A stretch of DNA of 64,000 bases from Pseudomonas mosselii. GTDB lineage: Bacteria > Pseudomonadota > Gammaproteobacteria > Pseudomonadales > Pseudomonadaceae. Position 1 is the first letter of the stretch. The number at the start of each line of letters is the position of its first letter. The stretch lies in contig NZ_CP081966.1 of NCBI RefSeq assembly GCF_019823065.1, positions 3,937,501-4,001,500 on the forward strand. Reading direction: 5' to 3'. The notes under the pieces were generated by a model, which saw nothing but the letters and a program-made list of their open reading frames with translations, was not told where the DNA came from and made no database searches. Of this stretch, positions 8,621 through 17,265 are shown piece by piece. The translations under genes and the position numbers were made by a program.

Positions 8621-8908
8621 TCAGGCTACCTGGTGAAGCCGCTTGATCACCGGTTGCTGGCGCTGGCGGACCTGCCAGATGTCGTAGTCAACCTGAATCG
8701 TCAGCCACAGCCGCGCCGTGCTGATGCCGGCCATTTCCAGGCGTACCGCCAGATCCGGAGAAACCGCCGCCCGGCCATGAAGGACCCGCGACAGCGCCTC
8801 CCGGGAAAAGCCCAGGTGCTCGGCGAATGCCTTCACCGTCAGGCCCAGGGTGGGCAGGACATCTTCACGCAGGGTTTCGCCGGGGTGAGGCGGGTTGTGC
8901 ATAGCCAT
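8621..8908 (-). CDS. higA: HigA-type antitoxin
   Basis: A 95-residue Xre-family DNA-binding protein with the HigA opening NPPHPGETLREDVLP. Its helix-turn-helix lies at about residues 25-63 (LTVKAFAEHLGFSREALSRV). It lies 15 bases downstream of the toxin gene on the same strand, the inverted toxin-first order typical of higBA. It should neutralise HigB and repress the operon through the tandem palindromes upstream. Confidence 0.9.
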   Translation of the reverse strand: MAMHNPPHPGETLREDVLPTLGLTVKAFAEHLGFSREALSRVLHGRAAVSPDLAVRLEMAGISTARLWLTIQVDYDIWQVRQRQQPVIKRLHQVA

Positions 8909-8923
8909 GATTTGGCCCCTTGA

Positions 8924-9202
8924 TCAGTGGTAGTCGAGATAGTCGACCAGTTCGACATCACAGCCTGTGAAACGGAACACCAGGCGCCAATTGCCGGACA
9001 CGCTTATCGACCAGAAACCGAGCCGCTCTCCTTGGAGCGGGTGCAACTGCCAGCCAGGCACACTCATGTCCTCGGCGACCACGGCACTGTCGAGAAACAG
9101 CAACTGTCGCCGCAGTCGCTGGACATGGGCAGCCTGAATCCCGCGGGTATTGCCCGTTTCGTGGAAGAGCCGCAGGCCTTTGTGGCGAAAGCTGATAATC
9201 AT
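8924..9202 (-). CDS. higB: HigB/RelE-type mRNA interferase toxin
   Basis: A 92-residue RelE-superfamily toxin. The chosen ATG at 9202 gives the standard HigB start MIISFRHKGLRLFHETGN. Further motifs are HVQRLRRQLLFLD, PGWQLHPLQGERLGFWSISV and the C-terminal GNWRLVFRFTG that holds the usual catalytic Arg. These toxins cut mRNA at the ribosome. An open frame extends 19 codons further upstream into the operator region but is unlikely to be translated. Confidence 0.9.
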   Translation of the reverse strand: MIISFRHKGLRLFHETGNTRGIQAAHVQRLRRQLLFLDSAVVAEDMSVPGWQLHPLQGERLGFWSISVSGNWRLVFRFTGCDVELVDYLDYH

Positions 9203-9237
9203 GGGGCACGCATCCGTTCCATGCGACAAAACCCGAG

Positions 9238-9292
9238 TGTGACCCCATGCGTCACACATGGCAAAGTATCATATGTGACCCTATGCGTCACA
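9238..9292. promoter_or_regulatory. higBA operator: two identical-half palindromes
   Basis: Two copies of TGTGAC-N7-GTCACA occur at 9238-9256 and 9274-9292, 36 bases apart. The 7-base spacers are near identical (CCCATGC and CCTATGC). The minus-strand sequence TATGAT between them (around 9268-9273) could be the promoter -10 element, so bound HigA would block RNA polymerase. Confidence 0.75.
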
Positions 9293-9458
9293 CCCTGCCG
9301 ATGAAAATGTCGCACTCGGCCTCGTAGAGCTGCCAAAGGCTGTGAAGCGTCGAAGTACATCGCCATACTCGTACGATCAGCCGTTCAGAAGACAGGACAA
9401 CTCCAGTGATAGCCAACCTGGCCTCTGTACATGGATGCAAGACTTCAGGAGCGACAAG

Positions 9459-9860
9459 ATGACCGCCCCAGCCTTCACCCCAGAGCACCTGGCCAGGCAC
9501 GTTGGCAATGGGCCGATCGACAAACAGGTCAGAAACTGGCTCGCCACACTCTCCAGCGCGGAGCGCATCACCTTTTTGAAGGGCCTGTGGTCTACCAATA
9601 CCCGCTACGCCCTGTTGCTGACACAAGGCGCCAGACTCTCCCGACAGGAAAATGCAGCATTGCTCCGTCACTGGCTGGAGTCAGGCAACCATAATGCAGC
9701 GCAGGCACTGATCAGTTATTTGGAACCCGTTCTCGGCAAACGGGTGTTCTGGCGTATCGCCGCACAATCGGCACTCACCGAGGCGATGGGCGACTTTCTC
9801 AACTATCACAGCCAGGGTCGGCTGGACGCCGAGCGCTCACCGCCAACGGTTTGCACATGA
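9459..9860 (+). CDS. Hypothetical protein
   Basis: A 133-residue protein that I do not recognise. The ATG at 9459 has a good AGGAG site 7 bases upstream, which argues that it is real. It is mostly helical-looking, with LRHWLESGNHNAAQALISYL in the middle and no signal peptide or membrane segment. Its last 62 bases overlap the 3' end of the convergent acetyltransferase gene, so one of the two tails may be variable. Its location next to a toxin-antitoxin pair suggests accessory DNA. Confidence 0.6.
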   Translation: MTAPAFTPEHLARHVGNGPIDKQVRNWLATLSSAERITFLKGLWSTNTRYALLLTQGARLSRQENAALLRHWLESGNHNAAQALISYLEPVLGKRVFWRIAAQSALTEAMGDFLNYHSQGRLDAERSPPTVCT

Positions 9861-10296
9861 ATACCCGGGAGAAACCATCCACCTCTGCGCGATGGGTTTC
9901 GCGGTAGCCGAGCTTCTGATAGATCCCTATGTTCTCCGTCATCCGCTCATGGGTGTAGAGCCTGATCGCCGCACACCCTGCTGCACGTGCATGGGCCTCG
10001 ACAAAATCGAGCATGTGTCGACCGATACCTTGCCCTTTGCAGGCAGGTCGTACGGCAACGTTCACCAGCAGCAGGTCGCCCTTTTCACGGCGTACAACAA
10101 CAACGCCAGCAATACGCCTGGCCTGCATGGCCACGAACACATCGTCGTCACGCACGACCTGCGCATAGTCATCCAGCATGGGGGCCGGCTTACGACCGAC
10201 TCGTGCGATGTAGGGGCTGTACGCTTCAGCGACCAACTCTGCTATTTCGCCAGCATCTTCCACACGGGCCGGACGCAGGGTGACGACAGTGCGCAT
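9799..10296 (-). CDS. GNAT-family N-acetyltransferase
   Basis: A 165-residue acetyl-CoA-dependent transferase. The acetyl-CoA pyrophosphate loop is visible as NVAVRPACKGQGIGRHMLDF, with the usual C-terminal AIRLYTHERMTENIGIYQKL and LGYRE. The ATG at 10296 is chosen because it has an AGGGA site and avoids overlapping the upstream DUF1737 gene, which ends 4 bases before it. The substrate is not predictable. Confidence 0.87.
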   Translation of the reverse strand: MRTVVTLRPARVEDAGEIAELVAEAYSPYIARVGRKPAPMLDDYAQVVRDDDVFVAMQARRIAGVVVVRREKGDLLLVNVAVRPACKGQGIGRHMLDFVEAHARAAGCAAIRLYTHERMTENIGIYQKLGYRETHRAEVDGFSRVFMCKPLAVSARRPADPGCDS

Positions 10297-10300
10297 CGTG

Positions 10301-10510
10301 TCATCCCTGAGAGGCGGCGCCATGGACTGGCCACAATACCGCCTGTGCAGCCACTACATAGCCCTTGCTGCTATCGAAGGTCACGCTGGGCGAACCATAA
10401 AGCTGATAGCCCAAGGCCTGGATCTCGGAAATCCGCTGGCAGAAACTGGCGTCGTCCTTGCCGGTGATCAAGCGATAGACCGGCAGGCCATTGGGTGGGG
10501 TCGAGGGCAT
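10301..10510 (-). CDS. DUF1737 domain-containing small protein
   Basis: A 69-residue protein of the DUF1737 family: LPVYRLITGKDDASFCQRIS, then EIQALGYQLYGSPSVTFDS and VVAAQAVLWP. These small cytoplasmic proteins are common in pseudomonads and their function is unknown. An AGGAA site precedes the ATG at 10510. It is probably co-transcribed with the acetyltransferase gene, whose start is 4 bases beyond its stop. Confidence 0.8.
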   Translation of the reverse strand: MPSTPPNGLPVYRLITGKDDASFCQRISEIQALGYQLYGSPSVTFDSSKGYVVAAQAVLWPVHGAASQG

Positions 10511-10639
10511 CTGAGTATTCCTTTCATGGCAGGCGTCTATCGCGTGCGGGGCCGGGCATCATGCCATAGCTAGCGTGTCGATTCGCCTCGGTGGGATCTG
10601 AGCGGGCATGCTCCATAAGGATGGCACCGGCTGCGCCGG

Positions 10640-10740
10640 TATCGCGGGACAAGCCCGCTCCTACAAGATCTATGCTTGGCTGGAAATCCTGTCGCAGACA
10701 CTGCACAGCACCTGTAGGAGCGGGCTTGCCCCGCGATAGC
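10640..10740. repeat. REP palindrome pair (GCGGGxCAAGCCCGCTCC type)
   Basis: Two inverted REP copies (10640-10667 and 10711-10740) form a BIME-like unit in the 316-base gap between the DUF1737 and DUF6124-like genes. Nothing else in that gap (10511-10826) is recognisable. Confidence 0.85.
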
Positions 10741-10826
10741 GCCAGTGCAGCCACCCACGCAGCCAACGTCAATCATCGCCAGACATGCCCACTTCAACCA
10801 CTACATTCCACGCGAGATGCGCAAAC

Positions 10827-11081
10827 TCAATGGTGTGTCTGCACCTGAACTGGCACCTGCACCTGCGCCAACGCGGAGTCCAGCAACGCGCGCACGGTTT
10901 CCATCTCGTGCACCGCCGTCAGCGCCAGCGTTGCACCAAGCGAATGCGGATGTGAGGCCAGCACCGACTGATGGGCCACGATCAGGGCGCAACGCACATA
11001 TTCTGCGGCCTGGATCAGGGTGTCTTCAAGGTGATGAGGGGAAGGATTGGATGGCGGTGGATCGGGGACGATCTTCAACAT
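10827..11081 (-). CDS. DUF6124-like small protein
   Basis: An 84-residue protein starting MLKIVPDPPPSNPSPHH, with an AGGAG site before the ATG at 11081. The proline-rich opening, then a helical middle (LIQAAEYVRCALIVAHQS and GATLALTAVHEMETVRALLD), looks like the DUF6124-type small proteins that are repeated through Pseudomonas genomes. It ends in an odd QVQVPVQVQ repeat. Function is unknown. It sits directly behind a highly structured leader at 11108-11322, which is the notable feature of this gene. Confidence 0.65.
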   Translation of the reverse strand: MLKIVPDPPPSNPSPHHLEDTLIQAAEYVRCALIVAHQSVLASHPHSLGATLALTAVHEMETVRALLDSALAQVQVPVQVQTHH

Positions 11082-11107
11082 TTCGACTTCTCCTGCGGTA
11101 AGGATAC

Positions 11108-11322
11108 GCCGCCATCCTTCCTTTGCAGTGGAAGGGTGGCGGCTACGTACAGGCTGCAAAAACCGGGGCAGAAGAAGGTAACCCGGCAGGTCCGAAGACC
11201 TCCCGCACGCAGCCACCATGAAACAAGCCTCCAGGTGCTTTGATGCACCTGGGGCCTGGCAACGGCGTCCTTCTTCTTTGGCTCGGGTTTGCAGACCCGG
11301 TCGCTGAATTGGCAGCGACCGG
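11108..11322 (-). ncRNA. Structured leader RNA upstream of the DUF6124-like gene
   Basis: The 359-base stretch 11082-11440 has no gene but contains a run of strong hairpins. They are a 13-bp stem with one internal mismatch (11108-11121 with 11130-11143), AGGTC/GACCT with a tetraloop (11188-11201), an 8-bp stem (11231-11252), CGGGT/ACCCG (11284-11299) and a perfect 10-bp stem (11297-11322). The last two share three bases and are mutually exclusive in full, as in a switch. The array ends 26 bases before the small gene's ATG. It reminds me of C4-antisense-type RNAs found in pseudomonads, but this is from memory. Confidence 0.55.
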
Positions 11323-11440
11323 GGGAGCCTAGGTTGCAGGGAGAGCCGTAGCAATGGCTGAAAGGCGGCAAAAGGATGATTCGGAAATGGACTACAAGCA
11401 ATGAGGAAAAACTGATTGCCCAGCATCAGAAGTCGCAGGC

Positions 11441-13240
11441 TCAGTCACCGCCTTTCGCCCGATCCCGTGCCGGACACTGCGCCCGGTGCAGGTTCAACGC
11501 CGTATTGATGATCCCGATATGGCTGAACGCCTGCGGGAAATTCCCCAGCATGCGCTTCCCCGCCGGGTCGTACTGTTCGGCCAGCAGCCCCACGTCATTG
11601 CACAAGCCCGTCAGTCGCTCATACAGCACCTGCGCCTCGTCCTGCCGCCCCAGCAGCACATACACATCCGCCAGCCAGAACGAACACACCAGGAACGTCC
11701 CCTCCCCCGGCGTCAGGCCGTCGCTGCAACTGTCGCTGTCGTAGCGCAGCAGCAGGCCGTTGCGCAGCAGGCGCCTTTCGATCTGTTCCAGGGTGCCCAG
11801 AAAGCGTGGATCGTCGGCCGGCAGAAAGCCGGTCAGGGCGATCTGCAGCAGACTCGCGTCCAGCTCCGTCGAGCCGTAGGCCTGGACGAAGTGCCGGCCG
11901 CCGGCGTCCAGCCCGCGCCGGCAGACCTCGTCACAGATCTCGTCCGCCACCTGGCGGTAATGCCGGCTGCGCTCACGCCCCTCCTCGGTGGTGTCGGCCA
12001 GGCCCGCCGCCCGGTCGAAGGCAACCCAGGCCATGACCTTGGAGTGCACGAAGTGCTGGCGGCCGCCCCTCACCTCCCACAGCCCCTCGTCCGGCTCTCG
12101 CCAGATGCCTTCCAGGTACGGCAGGATCGCACGGGCGATGGCTGCGCCGCGCGAGTGGCGCGGCAGCCCGCCCTTGATGGCCTGGGTCATGGCGTCGGCC
12201 AGTTCGCCGTAGATGTCCAGCTGCAACTGCCCGGCGGCGGCATTGCCGACCCGAACCGGTTGCGAGCCCTCGTAACCCGGCAGCCAGGGCAAGGTGAACT
12301 CGGGAAGATCCCGCTCCCCCGCCAGGCCGTACATGATCTGCATCTGCTCGGGGTTGCCGGCCACCGAGCGCAGCAGCCATTCGCGCCAGGCCTGGGCCTC
12401 GTCGAAGTAGCCCAGGTTCATCAACGCCAGCAGGGTCATGGTGGCGTCGCGCAGCCAGCAGTAGCGGTAGTCCCAGTTGCGCTCGCCGCCGACGCGCTCG
12501 GGCAGCGAGGTGGTGACGGCGGCGACCATGCCGCCGGTGGGCGCGTAGGTCATGGCCTTGAGGGTCAGTAGCGAACGACGTACCCGGTCGGTGTAAGGCC
12601 CGACATCAGGGCAGCGGGCGGCGAAGGCGCGCCACTGCTCCAGGGTCTGTTCGAAGTCGTGGTCAATGTCGCATTCGGGCTGCACGGGCAGGTGCGAGGC
12701 CTGGTGGCAGAGGCTGAATACCTGGCGCTGCCCCGCGCCCACGCGAAAACGGGCGACGCTGTGGTGGTCGCGGCCATGGATTTCGGTGCTGCTGCGCAGG
12801 ATCAGCCGATCGGGACCGGCGACGGCGCTCAGGGTCAGCGGGTCGATCTTTTCCACCCAGGGCACACTGCGGCCGTAGTCGAAGCGCAGCACCAAGTCCA
12901 TCTCGAAGGCCGTCTCGCCGGCCAGGCCCTCGACGATGCGCAGCACGGCGTTGCGCTCGCCCAACGGCATGCAGTCGAGCACCCGGGCGCGACCACTGGC
13001 GGTGGTCCAGGTGGTCTCCAGTACCAGGGTGTCGTCGAGGTAGCGGCGCGCGCTGTGCTCGACCGGGTCGCTGGGGGCGATGCGCCAACGTCCGTTTTCC
13101 TCGTTGCCCAGCAGCGCGGCGAACACCGCGGGAGCATCAAAGCGTGGCAGGCACAGCCAGTCGAGGGCGCCGTCGCGGTTGATCAGGGCGGCGCTACGGC
13201 AGTTGCCGATGAGGGCGTAGTCTTCGATGTGGGCGGGCAT
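11441..13240 (-). CDS. Glycoside hydrolase family 15 (glucoamylase/trehalase-like)
   Basis: A 599-residue protein with an N-terminal beta-domain followed by an alpha/alpha barrel. It opens MPAHIEDYALIGNCRSAALI, which is typical of bacterial GH15 proteins. Barrel motifs include RNWDYRYCWLRDATMTLLAL, then PDEGLWEVRGGRQHFVHSKV and GEGTFLVCSFWLADVYVLLG, which carry the likely catalytic glutamates. Members hydrolyse glucans or trehalose. The nearby trehalose and glycogen genes make either substrate plausible. No signal peptide is seen, so it should be cytoplasmic. The start at 13240 is conventional; an in-frame ATG 37 codons upstream is also open. Confidence 0.87.
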   Translation of the reverse strand: MPAHIEDYALIGNCRSAALINRDGALDWLCLPRFDAPAVFAALLGNEENGRWRIAPSDPVEHSARRYLDDTLVLETTWTTASGRARVLDCMPLGERNAVLRIVEGLAGETAFEMDLVLRFDYGRSVPWVEKIDPLTLSAVAGPDRLILRSSTEIHGRDHHSVARFRVGAGQRQVFSLCHQASHLPVQPECDIDHDFEQTLEQWRAFAARCPDVGPYTDRVRRSLLTLKAMTYAPTGGMVAAVTTSLPERVGGERNWDYRYCWLRDATMTLLALMNLGYFDEAQAWREWLLRSVAGNPEQMQIMYGLAGERDLPEFTLPWLPGYEGSQPVRVGNAAAGQLQLDIYGELADAMTQAIKGGLPRHSRGAAIARAILPYLEGIWREPDEGLWEVRGGRQHFVHSKVMAWVAFDRAAGLADTTEEGRERSRHYRQVADEICDEVCRRGLDAGGRHFVQAYGSTELDASLLQIALTGFLPADDPRFLGTLEQIERRLLRNGLLLRYDSDSCSDGLTPGEGTFLVCSFWLADVYVLLGRQDEAQVLYERLTGLCNDVGLLAEQYDPAGKRMLGNFPQAFSHIGIINTALNLHRAQCPARDRAKGGD

Positions 13241-13481
13241 CTCGGAGCCTCGGGAGGGAGGTTGAGGTTGGATGCCGGAGAGGGATTCAGGGTTCCGCTG
13301 AAGTGCTCTCGGGGTGGAGTAGAAGTTGTCGATATCGATGCTCAGGAACATTGATCCACGACATTGAGCCACTCTTTTCCTGTGCTAGAAATAGCGGGCC
13401 AGAGGCTGCTTACAGGAATGAGCATGCCTCTGCCCATGCGTAGCCATTACGCAGGATCAATCCCCTCAACAAGGACGTTAT

Positions 13482-14531
13482 ATGAAGATCGTCGGACTTT
13501 CCGCAATACTGCCGTCACGCCAAGTCACCAACCAGGACGTCATCAACCTGGTCGAACAACACTCCAGGGACACCTTCCAGGAGGACTTGCCGAAAACCTT
13601 GAAGACCATCGGCAAGTTGCTGGAGAAAAGCGGCAGCGACACCCGCCATTGGCTGGCGGCTGACGAGACGCCGATGGCCCTGATGGAAGCGGCGTTCGAC
13701 GCGGCGCTGGCCCAGGCCAATATCAGCAAGGCCGACCTGGACCTGCTGATCTATCCCAACGTCACCCGTGGTTTCATCGAACCGGCCAACAGTACCTTCA
13801 TCGCCAAGGCGCTGGGCCTGAACTGCCGCAACTTCGATGTGGTCGATGCCTGCAACGGCTGGGTGACGGCCATGGACGTCATCAACAGCAAGATGCAAGC
13901 CGGTGAAATCCGCTACGCCGCCATCGTCAACATGGAGTTCGGCATGTCGGAAGGCGGGCCGGTGATGCCCAAGAACTTCTCGCTGCAGTCGCCGGCCGAA
14001 CTGGCCTACAAGTTCCCGAGCTTTACCATTGGCGAGGCCGCCGTCGTCACCATCCTGAGTAACGAGGCACCGGGGAACTTCAAGTTCTCCTATATCAACC
14101 GACCTGATCTGAGTGACTTGTCGACGATCTCCTTGCCGGACTGGAAGCTGTTCTGCAACGAGGCCGATATCGCCAAGATCGAACCAACCGGTGGCCAGTA
14201 CCAGTTCAACTCCTATGCCGCCGCCTTGCATGAAGACGGGCGCAACGAAGCGATGAAAGTCTTCAACATGCAGAACCTCACCGCGGACGACGTGCACAAA
14301 GTGTTCATCCATACCGGCTCGCCAAAGATGTGGGAACACATTGGCCAGATGATTGGCGTCGATCACAAGTTGCATCACGTCGGGCACAAGACCGGCAACA
14401 TCATTACCGCGTCGATTCCCTTCGGCATCTTTGATGCCACGAGCCGGGGCGAAGCCGAGCCAGGCCAGTTCTGCATGGGCTGGGCGGGCAGTGGCGGGAT
14501 GGTGTTCTCGGCGCTGTCGTTTACCTTGTAA
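13482..14531 (+). CDS. Stand-alone beta-ketoacyl-ACP synthase III-like protein
   Basis: A 349-residue thiolase-fold protein with the KAS III triad: C124 (VVDACNGWV), H277 (VFIHTGSPKMWEH) and N306 (GHKTGNIITASIP). An AAGGA site precedes the ATG. It condenses an acyl-CoA or acyl-ACP with a malonyl-type unit in known relatives. No fatty-acid synthesis gene lies nearby. It is divergent from the GH15 gene and convergent with zwf, so it appears to be a single-gene unit. It could make a signalling or secondary lipid rather than serve bulk fatty-acid synthesis; that part is inference. Confidence 0.8.
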   Translation: MKIVGLSAILPSRQVTNQDVINLVEQHSRDTFQEDLPKTLKTIGKLLEKSGSDTRHWLAADETPMALMEAAFDAALAQANISKADLDLLIYPNVTRGFIEPANSTFIAKALGLNCRNFDVVDACNGWVTAMDVINSKMQAGEIRYAAIVNMEFGMSEGGPVMPKNFSLQSPAELAYKFPSFTIGEAAVVTILSNEAPGNFKFSYINRPDLSDLSTISLPDWKLFCNEADIAKIEPTGGQYQFNSYAAALHEDGRNEAMKVFNMQNLTADDVHKVFIHTGSPKMWEHIGQMIGVDHKLHHVGHKTGNIITASIPFGIFDATSRGEAEPGQFCMGWAGSGGMVFSALSFTL

Positions 14532-14591
14532 GGTTGCTTTGAAGACCTGCCGCCGTGCTGCGACGGCGGCAGGTCGCGATCCCCGCTGGCG

Positions 14592-16085
14592 TCACCCCAG
14601 CGTGTGCCACTCGCGCTTATCCCGCGCCAGCAGTTCGTCGCCGGCCCCGGGGCCATCCTCCCCCGCCGCATACCCGTGCACTTCACCGCCCTCGGCCGCC
14701 CAGGCATCGAGGAACGGTTGCACCGCGCGCCAGCCGTTCTCGATGTTGTCGGCTCGCTGGAACAGGGTCTGGTCGCCGGTGAGGCAGTCGTAGATCAGCG
14801 TCTCGTAACCGGTCGCTGGGGTCATCTTGAAGAAGTCCTTGTAGGCGAAGCCCATCTCGACATTTTCCATCACCAACTCCGGCCCTGGGCGCTTGGCCTG
14901 CAGGTCGAACCACATGCCTTCGTTGGGCTGGATCTGGATCTTCAGGTAGTTCGGCTTGGGCCGCTCCAGCTCGCTTTCGCGAAACTGCGCGTAGGGCGCC
15001 GGCTTGAAGCAGATGGCGATCTCGGTGTCGCGCACGCTCATGCGCTTGCCGGTACGCAGGTAGAACGGCACCCCGGCCCAGCGCCAGTTGTCGATCATAA
15101 CCTTGAGGGCCACGTAGGTCTCGGTCTGGCTGTGCGGGGCGACGTTGGCCTCCTCGCGATAACCGGGCAGTTGCTTGCGGCCCTGCTTGCCGGCGCTGTA
15201 CTGGCCACGCACGGAATTGCGCAGGGCCATCTTGTGCGACCAGGGGCGGATGGCGCCGATCACCTTGGCCTTTTCACCGCGCACGGCGTCGGCGCCGAAG
15301 GCCGCCGGTGGCTCCATGGCGACCATGGCCAGCAACTGGAACAGGTGGTTGGGCACCATGTCGCGCAGGGCGCCAGTGTTGTCGTAGAACGCCCCGCGCG
15401 TCTCGACGCCGACAGTTTCGGCGGCGGTGATCTGCACGTGGTCGATGTAATGATTGTTCCAGAACGATTCGAACAGGCCGTTGGAGAAACGGCTGACCAG
15501 GATGTTCTGGACGGTCTCCTTGCCCAGGTAATGGTCGATACGGTAGATCTGCCGCTCGTTCATCACCTTGAGCAGGCGGGCGTTGAGCGCCTCGGCGCTG
15601 GCCAGGTCAGTGCCGAAGGGCTTTTCCACCACCACCCGGCGAAAGCCACCGCCCGATTCGTCGAGCAGGCCGGCATCGCCCAGGCGCTGGGCCACCTCGG
15701 GGAAAAAGCGTGGCGAGGTGGCCAGGTAGAAGATGGCGTTGCCGTGGCGCGTCTTGTCGATGCGCCGGGCCAGGGCCTGGTAAGTCTGCGGATCGAGGAA
15801 ATCGCCGGTCTGGTAGTCCAGGCGCTTGGCCAGGCGTGCCCAGAGCTTCTCGTCCAGGCACTTGCCGGCATCGCGCTCGGCCATGAAGGCATGCAGGCGC
15901 TCGGCGAACGCCTCGGCCGTGGCGGCATTGTGGTCGACTCCGACGATGCGCATGTTGCGATCGAGCAGGCCGTCACGGCTGAGGTTGTACAGCGCCGGCA
16001 TCAGCAGGCGCTTGACCAGGTCGCCGCTGGCGCCGAACAGGAACAGGGTGCAGGGCGGCGCAGCGGGGATGGTCGATTTGCTCAT
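14592..16085 (-). CDS. zwf: Glucose-6-phosphate 1-dehydrogenase
   Basis: A 497-residue enzyme oxidising glucose-6-phosphate to 6-phosphogluconolactone. The coenzyme-binding segment is FLFGASGDLVKRLLMPALYN, and the active-site block RIDHYLGKETVQN is intact. It is the second gene of a gnd-zwf pair with no intergenic base: the gnd stop codon ends immediately before this ATG. Pseudomonads usually carry several zwf genes. This copy, paired with gnd rather than with edd/glk or hexR, probably serves the oxidative pentose phosphate branch. Confidence 0.95.
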   Translation of the reverse strand: MSKSTIPAAPPCTLFLFGASGDLVKRLLMPALYNLSRDGLLDRNMRIVGVDHNAATAEAFAERLHAFMAERDAGKCLDEKLWARLAKRLDYQTGDFLDPQTYQALARRIDKTRHGNAIFYLATSPRFFPEVAQRLGDAGLLDESGGGFRRVVVEKPFGTDLASAEALNARLLKVMNERQIYRIDHYLGKETVQNILVSRFSNGLFESFWNNHYIDHVQITAAETVGVETRGAFYDNTGALRDMVPNHLFQLLAMVAMEPPAAFGADAVRGEKAKVIGAIRPWSHKMALRNSVRGQYSAGKQGRKQLPGYREEANVAPHSQTETYVALKVMIDNWRWAGVPFYLRTGKRMSVRDTEIAICFKPAPYAQFRESELERPKPNYLKIQIQPNEGMWFDLQAKRPGPELVMENVEMGFAYKDFFKMTPATGYETLIYDCLTGDQTLFQRADNIENGWRAVQPFLDAWAAEGGEVHGYAAGEDGPGAGDELLARDKREWHTLG

Positions 16086-17069
16086 TCAGTCCTTCTTCTT
16101 CTCGACGTGGCCGCCAAAGCCCAGGCGCATGGCGGAAAGGATCTTGTCACCGTAGGTGCCCTGCTGCTGGCGCGAGCGGAAGCGGGCGAACAGCGCGCTG
16201 GACAGCACCGGCACCGGCACGGCCTGCTCGACGGCGGCGTCGATGGTCCAGCGGCCTTCGCCGCTGTCGGACACCGAGCCACTGAACTCGGTCAGTTGTG
16301 GGTCGGCGACCAGCGCGTCGGCGGTCAGGTCCAGCAACCAGGAGGTGACCACGCTGCCGCGGCGCCACACTTCGGCGATCTCGGCCACATTCAGGTCAAA
16401 GCGCTGGTCCTCCGGCAGTTCCGGGCCGCCCTTGCTGCGCAGCAGGTCGAAGCCTTCGGCGTAGGCCTGCATCAGGCCGTACTCGATGCCGTTGTGCACC
16501 ATCTTCACGTAGTGGCCGGCACCGGGCGGGCCGGCGTGGATGTAGCCGTGCTCGGCGCGCTCGTGCTCGCCGCTGCGGCCCTGGGTGCGCGGAATGTCGC
16601 CGACGCCCGGGGCGAGGGCCTTGAACAGCGGCTCCAGGCGCTCGAACACCGCCTTCTCGCCGCCGATCATCATGCAGTAGCCACGGTCCAGGCCCCACAC
16701 GCCGCCCGAGGTGCCGACGTCGAGGTAGTGCAGGCCACGCTTGCCCAGTTCGGCGGCGCGGCGCACATCATCCTTGTAGAAGGTGTTGCCGCCATCGATG
16801 ATGGCGTCGCCCGGCTCGAGCAGGTCGGCGAGCTGGGCGATGGTCTGCTCGGTGATTTCGCCCGCCGGCAGCATGACCCATACTGCCCGCGGCGCCTTGA
16901 GTTTCTGCACCAGCGCACCCAGGTCGTGGGCGCCCACGGCACCTTCGACTTCCAGGGTGGTGATGGCTTCGCGGTTGCGATCGTGGACCACAGTGCTGTG
17001 ACCTGCGCGCATCAGGCGCCTTGCGATATTGCCGCCCATGCGGCCAAGCCCGATGATTCCCAGTTGCAT
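16086..17069 (-). CDS. gnd: 6-phosphogluconate dehydrogenase, decarboxylating (short form)
   Basis: A 327-residue enzyme turning 6-phosphogluconate into ribulose-5-phosphate and CO2. The Rossmann motif [16 protein letters not shown] lies at the N-terminus, [20 protein letters not shown] near residue 120, and the substrate site [20 protein letters not shown] further on. The length marks the short YqeC/GndA class, about 140 residues shorter than the classical dimeric enzyme. The ATG at 17069 is chosen because it places the Rossmann motif at the start. It abuts zwf. Confidence 0.94.
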   Translation of the reverse strand: MQLGIIGLGRMGGNIARRLMRAGHSTVVHDRNREAITTLEVEGAVGAHDLGALVQKLKAPRAVWVMLPAGEITEQTIAQLADLLEPGDAIIDGGNTFYKDDVRRAAELGKRGLHYLDVGTSGGVWGLDRGYCMMIGGEKAVFERLEPLFKALAPGVGDIPRTQGRSGEHERAEHGYIHAGPPGAGHYVKMVHNGIEYGLMQAYAEGFDLLRSKGGPELPEDQRFDLNVAEIAEVWRRGSVVTSWLLDLTADALVADPQLTEFSGSVSDSGEGRWTIDAAVEQAVPVPVLSSALFARFRSRQQQGTYGDKILSAMRLGFGGHVEKKKD

Positions 17070-17265
17070 GTGACGACGCTCCCGTTGGTTTTGCTTTACA
17101 ACAATTGACGATTTCAGATTAGTCCAGCGTTCTGGCGGAGGGTTCACCGACGAACGGGGCGACAACGATAAACAAAAAAGTTCCCAAGGGCCTGCGAAGA
17201 ATTCAGAATGCGCGCCGCGCGAAGCGACTACGCTTCAAATTGTCACCAGCCATGCGAGGTGTGCC

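Noticed and set aside
10640..10740. CRISPR-like repeat array
   Set aside because: There are only two inverted copies of a REP palindrome, with no regular spacers and no cas genes in the window.
11354..11404. 16-codon plus-strand frame (MAERRQKDDSEMDYKQ)
   Set aside because: It is too short and sits next to the structured leader without a convincing ribosome-binding site.
14604..17108. An 834-codon plus-strand open frame opposite zwf and gnd
   Set aside because: Same reason: the minus-strand genes carry all the conserved motifs, and the plus frame is His/Gln/Val-rich shadow sequence.
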